Part shown: one piece after another, positions 16,236 through 25,470 of the stretch
Layout: each line of letters starts with the position of its first letter
Position numbering within the stretch: the stretch's first letter is position 1
Source: Pseudomonas sp. CROZ-RG-20F-R04-15
Lineage (GTDB): Bacteria > Pseudomonadota > Gammaproteobacteria > Pseudomonadales > Pseudomonadaceae
Assembly (NCBI RefSeq): GCF_022662375.1
Contig: NZ_JAKNQL010000020.1
Coordinates: forward strand, 1-64,000
DNA: 64,000 bases
Reading direction: 5' to 3'
The notes under the pieces: model-generated
The model's input: only the letters and a program-made list of their open reading frames with translations
The model's database searches: none
What the model was told of the DNA's origin: nothing
Made by a program: the position numbers and the translations under genes

Positions 16236-18039
16236 CGGCAGGCAACTGATAGCTCCAGGTCTCGGTCAGGACTTCTTCAGTCGGCGCCGATTCCGGTGTG
16301 GCTGGGGCCGCGTCCGCAGCCAGTGGCTGCTTGGCGTCTTTATTAGCCTTGTCCTTGGCATCTGCGGCTGGCTTGGCGTCGGCCTGTTTGGCCTCGGCGG
16401 CCTTGGCTTCCTTGTCGAGTTTCTCTTGTTGCTTGGCGGCAACCTTGTCGGCCTTGGCAACGGACGAGTTGGACGCTGGCACCGATTTCGCCAGATCAGC
16501 AGTCACGACTGGCTGAACCAGGGCGGCACGCATCTCGGTCGACTTGCTCGCGTCCTTGATTTTCATCCGCAGGGTCAAGCGCCAGCCCTTGGTTTCCGGG
16601 TTGTAGCGCACGCTGTTCTCTACCAGTTCGGCGTTGTCGCCGACACTGACCTGACTGCGCACGTCTGCATCCGGCGTCAGAGCGGCCAGTGATGGACCTT
16701 CAAAGTCGACCAGGTAGGCAACGCTGCCATCCGGCTGACGGATCAGGTTCGACTGTTTGACGTCACCGGTCGAACGCAGAGTCTGCGATACCCAGGCGCT
16801 GTCCGGCGCGTGAATCGCCGCTTCGTCCATGGTCCAGTGCATGCGGTAAGCGAAGTCCAGTGGCTGGCCCGGCTCCGGCATTTTTTCCGGGCTCCAGAAC
16901 GCAACGATGTTGTCGTTGGTTTCGTCGGCGGTCGGAATTTCTACCAGATCAACGGTGCCTTTGCCCCACTCGCCCTTCGGCTCGATCCAGGCGCTTGGGC
17001 GCTTGTCGTAGCGGTCGTCGAGGTCTTCGTAGTGGCTGAAGTCGCGGCCACGTTGCAGCAGACCGAAACCACGCGGGTTCTCGACGCTGAAGTTGCTCAC
17101 GGCCAAGTGTTTCGGGTTGTTCAGTGGACGCCAGATCCACTCGCCATTGCCGGCATGGATCGACAGACCGCTGGAGTCGTGCAGTTCACGACGGTAGTTG
17201 AGGACCTTCGACGGCTGGTTGGCGCCGAACAGGAACATGCTGGTCAGCGGCGCGATGCCCAGTTTGCCGACCTTGTCACGCAGGAACATCTGCGCTTTGA
17301 CGTCGACAATGGTGTCGCTGCCCGGACGCAGGATCAGACGATAGGCACCGGTAGCGCGCGGCGAATCCAGCAGGGCGAAGATCACCAGGTGCTTGTCACC
17401 CGGCTTCGGCTGCTGAATCCAGAACTCGCGGAAACGCGGGAATTCTTCGCCCGACGGCAGCGCGGTATCAATCGCCAGACCACGCGCCGAGAGGCCGTAG
17501 GTGTGGCCCTTGCCGACAACGCGGAAGTAACTCGCGCCGAGCATGGTCATGATTTCGTCTTGCTTGTCGGCCTTGTTGATCGGGTAAAGCACACGGAAAC
17601 CGGCATAACCCAGTTGTTCAGTGGCTTTCGGATCGAATTTCAAATCGCCGAAATCGAAGCGGGTCGGATCATATTTGATCTCTTCGACGGTGTTCGCTGT
17701 GATTTCGTTGATTTTCACCGGTGTATCGAAGTGCATACCCTGGTGATAGAAAGACAGTTTGAACGGGGTCTTCTGATCAGCCCACTCAGCCTTTTCGGTG
17801 AGGAAGCGGATTTTCTGATAGTCCGCGAATTTCATGTCGCGGAATTCGTTCGGCAGGTTGCTGCGCGGGGCTTCGAATTTCTGCCCGGCCAGCTCTTTGG
17901 CCTTGGCCGATACATCGTCAAGATTGAACGCCCAAAGCTGACCGGCGCTGAGCAGGCACAGGAGCGCCGAACCCGCTACCAGGGCACTTCGCATGCGTTT
18001 GGCAGACATTTTTGCTGCATTACAGGGACTAACAATCAC
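16228..18039 (-). CDS. opgG: Periplasmic glucans biosynthesis protein OpgG (MdoG)
   Basis: A 603-residue periplasmic protein needed for branching or transfer of osmoregulated glucans. I place the start at a GTG (MIVSPCNAAK...) because GAGGG lies 7 nt upstream; the ATG ten codons later has no ribosome site. The signal peptide ends near GQLWA-FNLDD. The MdoG domain spans about residues 40-510. A Lys/Ala-rich low-complexity stretch (about 525-585) then precedes the conserved C-terminal ETWSYQLPADE. It is cotranscribed with opgH. Confidence 0.95.
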   Translation of the reverse strand: MIVSPCNAAKMSAKRMRSALVAGSALLCLLSAGQLWAFNLDDVSAKAKELAGQKFEAPRSNLPNEFRDMKFADYQKIRFLTEKAEWADQKTPFKLSFYHQGMHFDTPVKINEITANTVEEIKYDPTRFDFGDLKFDPKATEQLGYAGFRVLYPINKADKQDEIMTMLGASYFRVVGKGHTYGLSARGLAIDTALPSGEEFPRFREFWIQQPKPGDKHLVIFALLDSPRATGAYRLILRPGSDTIVDVKAQMFLRDKVGKLGIAPLTSMFLFGANQPSKVLNYRRELHDSSGLSIHAGNGEWIWRPLNNPKHLAVSNFSVENPRGFGLLQRGRDFSHYEDLDDRYDKRPSAWIEPKGEWGKGTVDLVEIPTADETNDNIVAFWSPEKMPEPGQPLDFAYRMHWTMDEAAIHAPDSAWVSQTLRSTGDVKQSNLIRQPDGSVAYLVDFEGPSLAALTPDADVRSQVSVGDNAELVENSVRYNPETKGWRLTLRMKIKDASKSTEMRAALVQPVVTADLAKSVPASNSSVAKADKVAAKQQEKLDKEAKAAEAKQADAKPAADAKDKANKDAKQPLAADAAPATPESAPTEEVLTETWSYQLPADE

Positions 18040-18359
18040 GAGCAACCCTCGCCGAAAACAGATCAATAAACCAACGGCCAGATGAAGTGCCTGTGAGATT
18101 TTCGGCAGTGAAAAGCCGACCTTCCAGAGCACCCTTGCCAAGTTGGCGAGCATTGTTCCGACTCCGCTGGGGCAAAATGATTCCCCAATCGGATCCAGAC
18201 AAGTCTCTACCTAAGTCAAAAATGAACCAGCGAACGCTGATCCCAGTGCGCGCGATTATCTAGTAGCCCGCATGACAACGCATCAGGGGTAACAAAGTAT
18301 TTATCGCGAAAACACCTTAAAAACAGTCGAAATTTCCTAAAAAGGTGTTTCAAGCGCTT
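18040..18359. other. Intergenic region upstream of opgG
   Basis: This 320-nt stretch between opgG and dtd must hold the opgGH promoter, but I cannot assign -35/-10 boxes confidently. An AT-rich inverted repeat (AAACACCTT 18310-18318 with AAGGTGTTT 18342-18350) may be a weak dtd terminator on the minus strand. No gene is seen. Confidence 0.4.
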
Positions 18360-18797
18360 TCAGGTCTGTAACAAAAAGGTAACCGGGCCATCGTTGACCA
18401 AATGCACCTGCATATCGGCGCCGAATCTACCTGATGCCACTGTGCCATGCACCTGTTTCGCACTGCTTAATAGATAGTCGAACAATTCCTCGCCCAAGGC
18501 GGGAGGCGCTGCCGTCGAAAAGCTCGGGCGCAACCCGCTTTTGGTGTCGGCAGCCAGGGTGAACTGAGAGACCAGCAGCAACCCACCGCCGACGTCGGCG
18601 AGGGACAAGTTCATCTTGCCCTCCGCATCGCTGAATACCCGATAGTTAAGCAGCTTATGCAGAAGTTTGTCGGCGCTGGTACGCGTGTCGTCGGGTTCGA
18701 CCGCCACCAGCACCAACAAACCGTGATCTACCGCGCCGACGACTTCGCCTGCCACTTCAACCCGCGCACCGCGTACGCGCTGTAAAAGCCCCTTCAT
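18360..18797 (-). CDS. dtd: D-aminoacyl-tRNA deacylase Dtd
   Basis: A 145-residue homodimeric enzyme that removes D-amino acids (and glycine from tRNA-Ala) mischarged on tRNA. The DTD signatures are present: NYRVFSDAEGKMNLSL, the SQFTLAADT active-site motif and the C-terminal NDGPVTF. The length is exactly that of the family. Its ATG overlaps the pip stop (ATGA), so the two are cotranscribed. Confidence 0.95.
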   Translation of the reverse strand: MKGLLQRVRGARVEVAGEVVGAVDHGLLVLVAVEPDDTRTSADKLLHKLLNYRVFSDAEGKMNLSLADVGGGLLLVSQFTLAADTKSGLRPSFSTAAPPALGEELFDYLLSSAKQVHGTVASGRFGADMQVHLVNDGPVTFLLQT

Positions 18798-19765
18798 GCT
18801 TCTTCGGGCGGCAGATCGAGCAGGCGCCGGGCCATGTTGCCTGCGGCGCGTACCAATGCATCGGTGATGCCCGGCTCGGAAGCAGCATGGCCAGCATCGC
18901 GGATCACCTGCAGTTCGCTGTTCGGCCAGGCCTGGTGCAATTCCCAGGCATTGTCGAGCGGGCAGATCACGTCGTAGCGACCGTGAATGATCACGCCCGG
19001 CAGATGGGCGATCTTGCCCATGTCGCGAATCAGCTGGTTCGGCTCAAGGAAGGCGTTGTTGGTGAAGTAATGGCATTCGATCCGCGCGATCGACAGTGCG
19101 CGCTGCGGCTCGGAGAAGCGATCGACCACCAGCGGGTTCGGCCGCAGGGTCGCGGTGCGCCCTTCCCAGGTCGACCAGGCTTTGGCCGCGTGCATCTGGG
19201 CGATCTGGTCGTTGCCGGTCAGACGTTTGTGGAAAGCGCTGAGCAAGTCATCGCGCTCGTCCAGCGGGATCGGTGCGATGTAATCCTGCCAGTAATCAGG
19301 GAACAGACGACTGGCACCGGCCTGATAGAACCACTCGATTTCCTGCGGACGGCAGAGAAAGATCCCACGCAGGATCAGGCCGTGAACCCGTTCAGGGTGA
19401 CTTTGCGCATAAGCCAGCGCCAGGGTCGAACCCCACGAACCGCCAAACAGCACCCATTTGTCGATGCCCAGATGCTTGCGGATGCGCTCAAGGTCAGCGA
19501 CCAGATCCCAGGTGGTGTTGTTTTCCAGGCTGGCGTGCGGGGTGGAGCGACCGCAGCCGCGCTGGTCGAAGGTGACAATGCGATAGAGGTTCGGATCGAA
19601 ATAGCGACGGCTCTGCGCGTCGCAACCGGCGCCGGGGCCGCCATGAATGAACACAACCGGCAAACCCTCCGGTGAACCGCTTTCGTCGACATACAGCGTA
19701 TGGGTGTCATCGACAGCCAGATCGTGCCGGGCGTGAGGTTTGATCTGCGGAAACAAAGTCTGCAT
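18794..19765 (-). CDS. pip: Proline iminopeptidase
   Basis: A 323-residue alpha/beta hydrolase that removes N-terminal proline from peptides. It shows the oxyanion HGGPGAGC motif (about residues 40-47), the nucleophile elbow GGSWGS (about 107-112), the acid in GRYDVICP and the catalytic His in RDAGHAASEPG. Cytoplasmic, no signal peptide. It precedes dtd with a 4-nt overlap. GGAGCG lies upstream of the ATG. Confidence 0.94.
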   Translation of the reverse strand: MQTLFPQIKPHARHDLAVDDTHTLYVDESGSPEGLPVVFIHGGPGAGCDAQSRRYFDPNLYRIVTFDQRGCGRSTPHASLENNTTWDLVADLERIRKHLGIDKWVLFGGSWGSTLALAYAQSHPERVHGLILRGIFLCRPQEIEWFYQAGASRLFPDYWQDYIAPIPLDERDDLLSAFHKRLTGNDQIAQMHAAKAWSTWEGRTATLRPNPLVVDRFSEPQRALSIARIECHYFTNNAFLEPNQLIRDMGKIAHLPGVIIHGRYDVICPLDNAWELHQAWPNSELQVIRDAGHAASEPGITDALVRAAGNMARRLLDLPPEEA

Positions 19766-19912
19766 TGCGCGCTCCGTAAGGGGTCGAGGTCATCCCTGGG
19801 GGGACTTCTATTATTCTGCCGTTGGGCATCATAAACCCGATTTACGTCAATGAGCATGCTCGCTCGCTGTCACCGTTTGTCAGCCATAAACTTCAAAGGG
19901 TGTACACCATCC

Positions 19913-20002
19913 TGTGGGAGCGAGGCTGCTCGCGAATGCGGCGTGTCATTCAACGTAGATGTTGGCTGCACGGACGCCTTCGCGAGCAGGCTCGCTCCCA
20001 CA
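19913..20002. repeat. REPIN upstream of pip / downstream of hutG
   Basis: GTGGGAGCGAGGCTGCTCGCGAA and inverse copy TTCGCGAGCAGGCTCGCTCCCAC, with a 43-nt spacer. The left unit carries a G for C change in the loop relative to the others. Confidence 0.85.
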
Positions 20003-20006
20003 GGGG

Positions 20007-20810
20007 TTATGCGCTGTAGTGAGACTTTGCCCAAGCCAGATAGCCCTGCAGCAACTCCTTGAGCACCACCCGCGTGGGCTCGGCCAGATCGGCGCGATAG
20101 CAGAACGGTTCGAACTCTTCCATGTACGTGCACTGGCCCAGTTCCAGTTGCACCGCGTGGATGTTCTGCGCCGGGTTGCCGTAATGACGGGTGATATGAC
20201 CGCCCTTGAAGCGCCCGTTGTGGACATGGCTGTAATCGCCGTGGCGTGCGCAGATCGCTTCCAGTTGTGCAGCCAGTTGCGGATCGCAACTGGCGCCATT
20301 GAAGGTGCCGAGGTTGAAGTCCGGCAGTTTGCCGTCGAACAGGTGCGGGATGATCGAGCGAATCGAGTGCGCATCGAACAGCAGCGCGTAACCGAATTTA
20401 GCCTTCAGTCGCGCCAGCTCTTCCTGCAGCGTGCGGTGATACGGCGTCCAGATCTGCTCCAGATAGGTTGCGCGCTCTTCTTTCGATGGCTCGTGCCCTT
20501 CGCGGAACAACGCAATGCCATCGAACAACGTCGCCGGGTACAGCCCGGTGGTCGCCCCGACGTACAGCGGCTTGTCGTCGGACGGACGATTCAGATCGAT
20601 GACGAACCGTGAGTACTCAGCCGCCAACGTGCTCGCACCCAACTCTTCAGCAAAATCGTAAAGCTGAGGAATATGCCAGTCGGTGTCCGGCAGGCTTTTC
20701 GCGGCCGCGATCAACCCGGCTTCCACCGCAGGCGTCAAGCGCACACCGGCATGCGGCATGCTGATCAGCAGCGGCACGCGGCCTTGTTTGAAGTTCAAAA
20801 CCTTATCCAC
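20007..20810 (-). CDS. hutG: N-formylglutamate deformylase HutG
   Basis: A 267-residue metal-dependent amidohydrolase for the last step of the five-step histidine pathway, releasing glutamate and formate. The motifs are LISMPHAG near the start, IDLNR around residue 82 and DAHSIRS (about 150-156). A GTG start (MDKVLNF) is preferred because AGGAGA lies 8 nt upstream and the hutI stop is 10 nt before it. It is the last gene of the hutU-hutG operon; a REPIN follows closely. Confidence 0.93.
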   Translation of the reverse strand: MDKVLNFKQGRVPLLISMPHAGVRLTPAVEAGLIAAAKSLPDTDWHIPQLYDFAEELGASTLAAEYSRFVIDLNRPSDDKPLYVGATTGLYPATLFDGIALFREGHEPSKEERATYLEQIWTPYHRTLQEELARLKAKFGYALLFDAHSIRSIIPHLFDGKLPDFNLGTFNGASCDPQLAAQLEAICARHGDYSHVHNGRFKGGHITRHYGNPAQNIHAVQLELGQCTYMEEFEPFCYRADLAEPTRVVLKELLQGYLAWAKSHYSA

Positions 20811-20820
20811 AACCGCTCTC

Positions 20821-22026
20821 CTACAGACTTGATTCGACGCCGTGACGCACGACGCGTTTGTCCAGATCGCCACCCAGCCAATAGGCCAGATCCGCCGGAC
20901 GATCGATGTGCCAAGCGACGAAATCCGCGACCTTGCCGACCTCCAGCGAACCGTGGGTGGCGGCCATGCCCAGCGCTTGTGCAGCATGAATGGTCGCACC
21001 GGCCAAGGCTTCTTCCGGGGTCATGCGGAAACAGGTGCAGGCCATGTTCAACATCAGGCGCAACGACAGCGCCGGCGAGGTGCCGGGGTTGAGGTCGCTG
21101 GCGATGGCGATCTTCACCTTGTGCTTGCGCAGAGCGTCCATCGGCGGCAGCTGGGTTTCGCGCAGGAAGTAGAACGCGCCCGGCAGCAGCACCGCGACGG
21201 TGTCGGACTCGGCCATGGCGATGGCGTCGGCCTCGTCCATGAACTCCAGGTGATCGGCGGACAACGCTTTATAGCGCGCGGCAAGGCTGGAGCCGTGCAG
21301 CGACGACAGTTGTTCAGCGTGAAGCTTCACCGGCAGACCGAGTTTTTGCGCGGCGATGAACACGCGCTCGACTTGCTCTGGCGAGAACGCCAGGTATTCG
21401 CAGAACGCATCCACGGCATCGACCAGACCTTCGGCGGCGAGCGCGGGGAGCATTTCGTTGCAGATCAGATCGATGTAGTCGTCGGCGCGATCTTTGTATT
21501 CCGGTGGCAACGCATGGGCCGCGAGGCAGGTGCTGCGCACGCTGATCGGCAGCTCTTGCTGCAGACGGCGGATGACCCGGAGGATTTTGCGTTCGTTGAC
21601 CAGATCGAGGCCGTAGCCGGATTTCATTTCGATCGTGGTCACGCCGTCGCGCATCAGGCTTTTCAGGCGTTTCGCGGCGCTGGCGAACAGCTCGTCTTCA
21701 GTCGCTTCGCGCGTCGCGCGCACGGTGCTGGCGATGCCGCCGCCGGAGGCTGCGATCTCCGCGTAGCTGACACCTTGCAGGCGTTTTTCGAACTCGCCAC
21801 TGCGGTTGCCGCCAAACACCGTGTGGGTGTGGCAGTCGATCAGGCCGGGCGTGACCCACGCGCCCTGCAGATCATTGACCGCCGGGTATTCGCCGGATGG
21901 CAGTTGATTACGCGGGCCGATCCATTCAATGAGCTCGCCGGACGTCACGATGGCCGCATCTTCGATGATCGAGTAGACGCCCTGCGCCATGGTTGCGACG
22001 TGGCAGTGTTGCCAGAGGGTTTTCAC
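20821..22026 (-). CDS. hutI: Imidazolonepropionase HutI
   Basis: A 401-residue amidohydrolase that opens imidazolone propionate to formiminoglutamate (step three of histidine breakdown). The metal motif is DCHTHTVFGG (about residues 70-79), with later LHAEQLS, SADHLEF and ASDLNPGTSP. GTG start with GGAGG 8 nt upstream. It lies between hutH and hutG; a 104-bp palindromic element separates it from hutH. Confidence 0.95.
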   Translation of the reverse strand: MKTLWQHCHVATMAQGVYSIIEDAAIVTSGELIEWIGPRNQLPSGEYPAVNDLQGAWVTPGLIDCHTHTVFGGNRSGEFEKRLQGVSYAEIAASGGGIASTVRATREATEDELFASAAKRLKSLMRDGVTTIEMKSGYGLDLVNERKILRVIRRLQQELPISVRSTCLAAHALPPEYKDRADDYIDLICNEMLPALAAEGLVDAVDAFCEYLAFSPEQVERVFIAAQKLGLPVKLHAEQLSSLHGSSLAARYKALSADHLEFMDEADAIAMAESDTVAVLLPGAFYFLRETQLPPMDALRKHKVKIAIASDLNPGTSPALSLRLMLNMACTCFRMTPEEALAGATIHAAQALGMAATHGSLEVGKVADFVAWHIDRPADLAYWLGGDLDKRVVRHGVESSL

Positions 22027-22048
22027 TGTTGGCCTCCGTTGGGGCTGG

Positions 22049-22152
22049 TGATCGTTCCCACGCTCTGCGTGGGAATGCCTCAGGGGACGCTCTGCGTCCA
22101 GTGACGCGGAGCGTCACGGGCTGCATTCCCACGCGGAGCATGGGAACGATCA
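22049..22152. repeat. 104-bp palindromic element between hutH and hutI
   Basis: The ends are TGATCGTTCCCACGC and GCATGGGAACGATCA, inverse copies with an extra inner pair (GACGCTCTGCGTC, GACGCGGAGCGTC). A related copy is at 31934-32048. No reading frame of interest. Such elements are common between genes of fluorescent pseudomonads. Confidence 0.85.
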
Positions 22153-22162
22153 GTGTGTAGGG

Positions 22163-23695
22163 TTAAAGGCTAGGCAAAAGCTTCGCCGGAACCAGCTCAG
22201 TCAAACACCGCGAAGCCAACAGTTCAGTTGCCGCATTGATGTCCGGCGCAAAGAAGCGGTCCTTCTCATAAAACGGCACTTCCTTACGCAAAATCGCCCG
22301 CGCCTGTTCCAGCTTCGCCGAGGTCTTCAGACCGTTACGCAGATCCAGACCCTGCACCGCCGCCAGCCATTCCACCGCCAGAATCCCGCGAGTGTTCTCG
22401 GCCATCTCCCACAGCCGCTTGCCAGCCGCCGGGGCCATTGACACGTGGTCTTCCTGGTTAGCCGAAGTCGGCAGGCTGTCCACCGAATGCGGATGCGACA
22501 AGGCCTTGTTTTCGCTGGCCAGTGCCGCTGCTGTCACCTGAGCGATCATGAAACCGGAATTCACGCCGCCATTGGCAACGAGGAACGGCGGCAGTTGCGA
22601 CATGTGCTTGTCCATCATCAGCGAGATACGGCGTTCGCTCAGCGAGCCGATTTCAGCGATGGCCAATGCCATGTTGTCAGCGGCCATGGCCACCGGTTCG
22701 GCGTGGAAGTTACCGCCGGAAATCACATCGCCTTCAGCAGCGAAGACCAGCGGGTTGTCGGAAACGGCGTTGGCTTCAACGGCCAAGACCTCAGCGGCCT
22801 GACGGAACTGCGTCAGACAAGCGCCCATGACTTGCGGCTGGCAGCGCAGCGAGTACGGATCCTGCACTTTCTCGCAGTTCTGGTGCGAATCGGAGACTTC
22901 GCTGCGCTCACCGAGCAGATCGCGGTAAGCAGCAGCGGCGTCGATCTGACCTTTCTGGCCACGCGCAGCGTGAATACGTGCATCGAATGGCGAGCGCGAA
23001 CCCAATACTGCTTCAACCGTCAGACCGCCCAGCGCCAGGGCACCGGCAAACAGGTCTTCACCTTCAAACAGACCACGCAATGCAAACGCGGTGGAAACCT
23101 GAGTACCGTTGAGCAGCGCCAGACCTTCTTTAGCCGCTAAAGTCAGCGGCGTCAGGCCGGCGACTTTCAGCGCTTCAGTGGCTTCCATCCACTCACCCTT
23201 GTAGCGCGCCTTGCCCTCGCCCAGCAGCACCAACGACATGTGCGCCAATGGCGCCAGATCGCCCGAAGCGCCCACCGAACCTTTCAGCGGAATGTGCGGA
23301 TAGACCTCGGCATTGATCAGCGCAATCAGCGCATCGATCACCACGCGGCGGATACCGGAGAAACCACGGCTGAGGCTGTTGACCTTGAGCACCATGATCA
23401 GCCGCACCAGCTCATCGCTGATCGGCACGCCAACACCGGCGGCGTGAGACAACACCAGCGAGCGCTGCAGGTTCTCGAGGTCTTCGCTAGCGATGCGCGT
23501 CGAGGCCAGCAGGCCGAAACCGGTATTGATGCCGTACGCGGTGCGGTTCTCGGCGAGGATCTGCTCGACGCAGGCGACGCTGGCTTCGATCTGCTGCGAT
23601 GCGCTGTTGTCGAGCGTCAGCTTGACCGGGTTCTGGTAGACGTCACGCAGTTGGGCCAGGCTCAGTTGGCCGGGAATCAGGTTCAGCGCAGTCAT
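22163..23695 (-). CDS. hutH: Histidine ammonia-lyase HutH (active paralogue)
   Basis: A 510-residue HAL that deaminates histidine to urocanate. The MIO cofactor triad Ala143-Ser144-Gly145 is intact in GSVGASGDLAPLAHM, and the catalytic YGINTGFG (Tyr54) and the later motifs NPLVF, NFHAEPVAM and NQEDHVSM are all present. AAGGAG precedes the ATG. It lies 118 nt downstream of the HAL-like paralogue and upstream of hutI in the hut operon. It corresponds to the functional hutH2 described for P. fluorescens SBW25 (inference from order and motif). Confidence 0.95.
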   Translation of the reverse strand: MTALNLIPGQLSLAQLRDVYQNPVKLTLDNSASQQIEASVACVEQILAENRTAYGINTGFGLLASTRIASEDLENLQRSLVLSHAAGVGVPISDELVRLIMVLKVNSLSRGFSGIRRVVIDALIALINAEVYPHIPLKGSVGASGDLAPLAHMSLVLLGEGKARYKGEWMEATEALKVAGLTPLTLAAKEGLALLNGTQVSTAFALRGLFEGEDLFAGALALGGLTVEAVLGSRSPFDARIHAARGQKGQIDAAAAYRDLLGERSEVSDSHQNCEKVQDPYSLRCQPQVMGACLTQFRQAAEVLAVEANAVSDNPLVFAAEGDVISGGNFHAEPVAMAADNMALAIAEIGSLSERRISLMMDKHMSQLPPFLVANGGVNSGFMIAQVTAAALASENKALSHPHSVDSLPTSANQEDHVSMAPAAGKRLWEMAENTRGILAVEWLAAVQGLDLRNGLKTSAKLEQARAILRKEVPFYEKDRFFAPDINAATELLASRCLTELVPAKLLPSL

Positions 23696-23813
23696 TTAAA
23701 TGCTCCTTTTGAGAGTTTGTTATTAACTTGCCATTCGCTCCGGAGCATTCCGTTATCCGTCGCTTTCAGCCTTGTGGGCATCCGGCGCCTTGGCACGCTG
23801 GCAGGGTAGTTTT

Positions 23814-25337
23814 TCAGTGCAAATTCGATAGAACGTTGTGCAGCGAATTCGGTTCTTTTAAAACGCTCGCAGCGGCAGCGATATCCGGCGCCAGCCAGCG
23901 ATCCTGATCGTAGGCCGGGACCGTTTCGCGCAGCAGTCGCCAAGCGCGGTCAGTGCCCATGCCAAAGCGCTGTTCCTTGAGGAATTCAAACGCCTGCGCC
24001 GCCAGCAGGTACTCGATGGCGAGGATCTGCGTGCAGTTTTCCAGCGCGCGATGCAGCTTCAGCGCGGCATTGGTGCCCATGCTCAAGTGATCTTCCTGCA
24101 GGCCCGAGGTGATGTAGTTGTCGAGCACCGCCGGTTGCGCCAGTTGGCGGTTTTCCGCACACAGCGACGCGGCGACGTATTGGACGATCATCATCCCGGA
24201 GTTCACCCCCGGATTGGCCACCAGAAACGCCGGCAAACCACTGACGTGCGGGTTGACCAAACGATCGAGGCGACGCTCGGCAATCGAGCCGATTTCGGCC
24301 ATGGCAATCGCCAGCAGATCCGCCGCCATCGCCACCGATTGCCCGTGCGGGTTGGCTTGCGACATCACCCGGAAATTGTCCGGCGTGCCCAGCAGGAGCG
24401 GGTTATCAGTGCAGCCGTTGAGTTCGGCTTCGACCTGCTTGATCGCATGGTCGAGTTGATCACGCGCGGCGCCGTGTACCTGCGGAATCGAACGAATACT
24501 CAGCGCATCCTGAGTGCGAATGCCTTTGCTCGACGCGATCACTTCACTGCCATCGAGCAAGGCGCGCAGATTGATGCCGACCTGCTGCATGCCCGGGTGC
24601 GGTTTTAGCGCGATGATCTCGGCATCGAACGCGTCGATCTGGCCGCGCTGGGCTTCGAAACTCATTGCGCCGATGACGTCGGCCCATTGCACCAATCGCG
24701 TTGCGTCGGCAATCGCCAGACAGCTTAGGCCGGTCATGCACGGCGTGCCGTTGACCAGACACAAACCGTCCTTCGCGCCGAGTTGCACCGGTTGCTGACC
24801 TTCTTCGGCCAACGCCTGTTGTGCGGAAACAACTTGGCCGCGATAGCTGACATTGCCGACGCCGAGCAGCGTGATGCCGATGTGCGCCATGTGGGTCAGA
24901 TAACCCACCGAACCTTGCGACGGCACTTGCGGGGTGATGCCGCGATTGAGCAGCGCCAACAGCCCTTCGACGACCCGGCGGTGAATGCCGGATTTGCCGT
25001 GGCTGTAGTTGTGAATGGCGGCGCAGATGATCGCGCGGGTCTGCTCGTCGGCGAGTACCGGGCCGACGCCGCAAGCATGGCTGAGCAAGGTGTTGCGCGA
25101 GAGCTGGCTGAGCTGTTCGTCTTTCAGGGAAACGTTGGACAAACCGCCCAGGCCGGTGTTGACGCCATAGGCGCGCTCGCCACTTTCGACGATGCGCTGG
25201 ACGATGCCTTGGGCGTTTTCGATACGCGCCCAGGTGTCGCTGGACAGCTCAAGTTGCGCGCCGTGACGAGCGACGGCGACCACGTCCTGCCAACGCAGAG
25301 GGGCGCCGGTGATAACGATTTTTTCAGCCTGGGACAT
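23814..25337 (-). CDS. HAL-family lyase lacking the MIO triad (hutH1-like)
   Basis: A 507-residue homologue of HutH over its full length: YGVNTGLGG near residue 57, the GSVG strand at 142-145, TDNPLL, NPHGQSVAMAADL and LQEDHLSMG. The sequence runs GSVG-YLTHMAH: aligned with HutH it lacks exactly the three residues Ala-Ser-Gly that cyclise into MIO, while both flanks align without further gaps. It should not make the cofactor. The start was chosen at the second of two adjacent ATGs, 6 nt after GAGG. SBW25 carries two hutH genes of which one was reported non-functional, which fits. Another role (structural, regulatory) is possible. Confidence 0.9.
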   Translation of the reverse strand: MSQAEKIVITGAPLRWQDVVAVARHGAQLELSSDTWARIENAQGIVQRIVESGERAYGVNTGLGGLSNVSLKDEQLSQLSRNTLLSHACGVGPVLADEQTRAIICAAIHNYSHGKSGIHRRVVEGLLALLNRGITPQVPSQGSVGYLTHMAHIGITLLGVGNVSYRGQVVSAQQALAEEGQQPVQLGAKDGLCLVNGTPCMTGLSCLAIADATRLVQWADVIGAMSFEAQRGQIDAFDAEIIALKPHPGMQQVGINLRALLDGSEVIASSKGIRTQDALSIRSIPQVHGAARDQLDHAIKQVEAELNGCTDNPLLLGTPDNFRVMSQANPHGQSVAMAADLLAIAMAEIGSIAERRLDRLVNPHVSGLPAFLVANPGVNSGMMIVQYVAASLCAENRQLAQPAVLDNYITSGLQEDHLSMGTNAALKLHRALENCTQILAIEYLLAAQAFEFLKEQRFGMGTDRAWRLLRETVPAYDQDRWLAPDIAAAASVLKEPNSLHNVLSNLH

Positions 25338-25378
25338 CATTAACCTCATCCGAACATTGATACAGCTGTGCCGCCGCC

Positions 25379-25442
25379 TTCGCGAGCAGGCTCGCTCCCA
25401 CATTGGAATGCAGTCTCCTGTGGGAGCGAGCCTGCTCGCGAA
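25379..25442. repeat. REPIN inside the hut operon (between hutV and the HAL-like gene)
   Basis: Inverted REP units TTCGCGAGCAGGCTCGCTCCCAC and inverse with an 18-nt spacer, in the 130-nt gap of a same-strand operon. Confidence 0.85.
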
Positions 25443-25470
25443 GAGGACCGCGCAGCCAACACAAAACTGC

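Noticed and set aside
18309..18350. Terminator downstream of dtd
   Set aside because: Stem of 9 AT-rich bp with a 23-nt loop is too weak to call; noted within the intergenic region.
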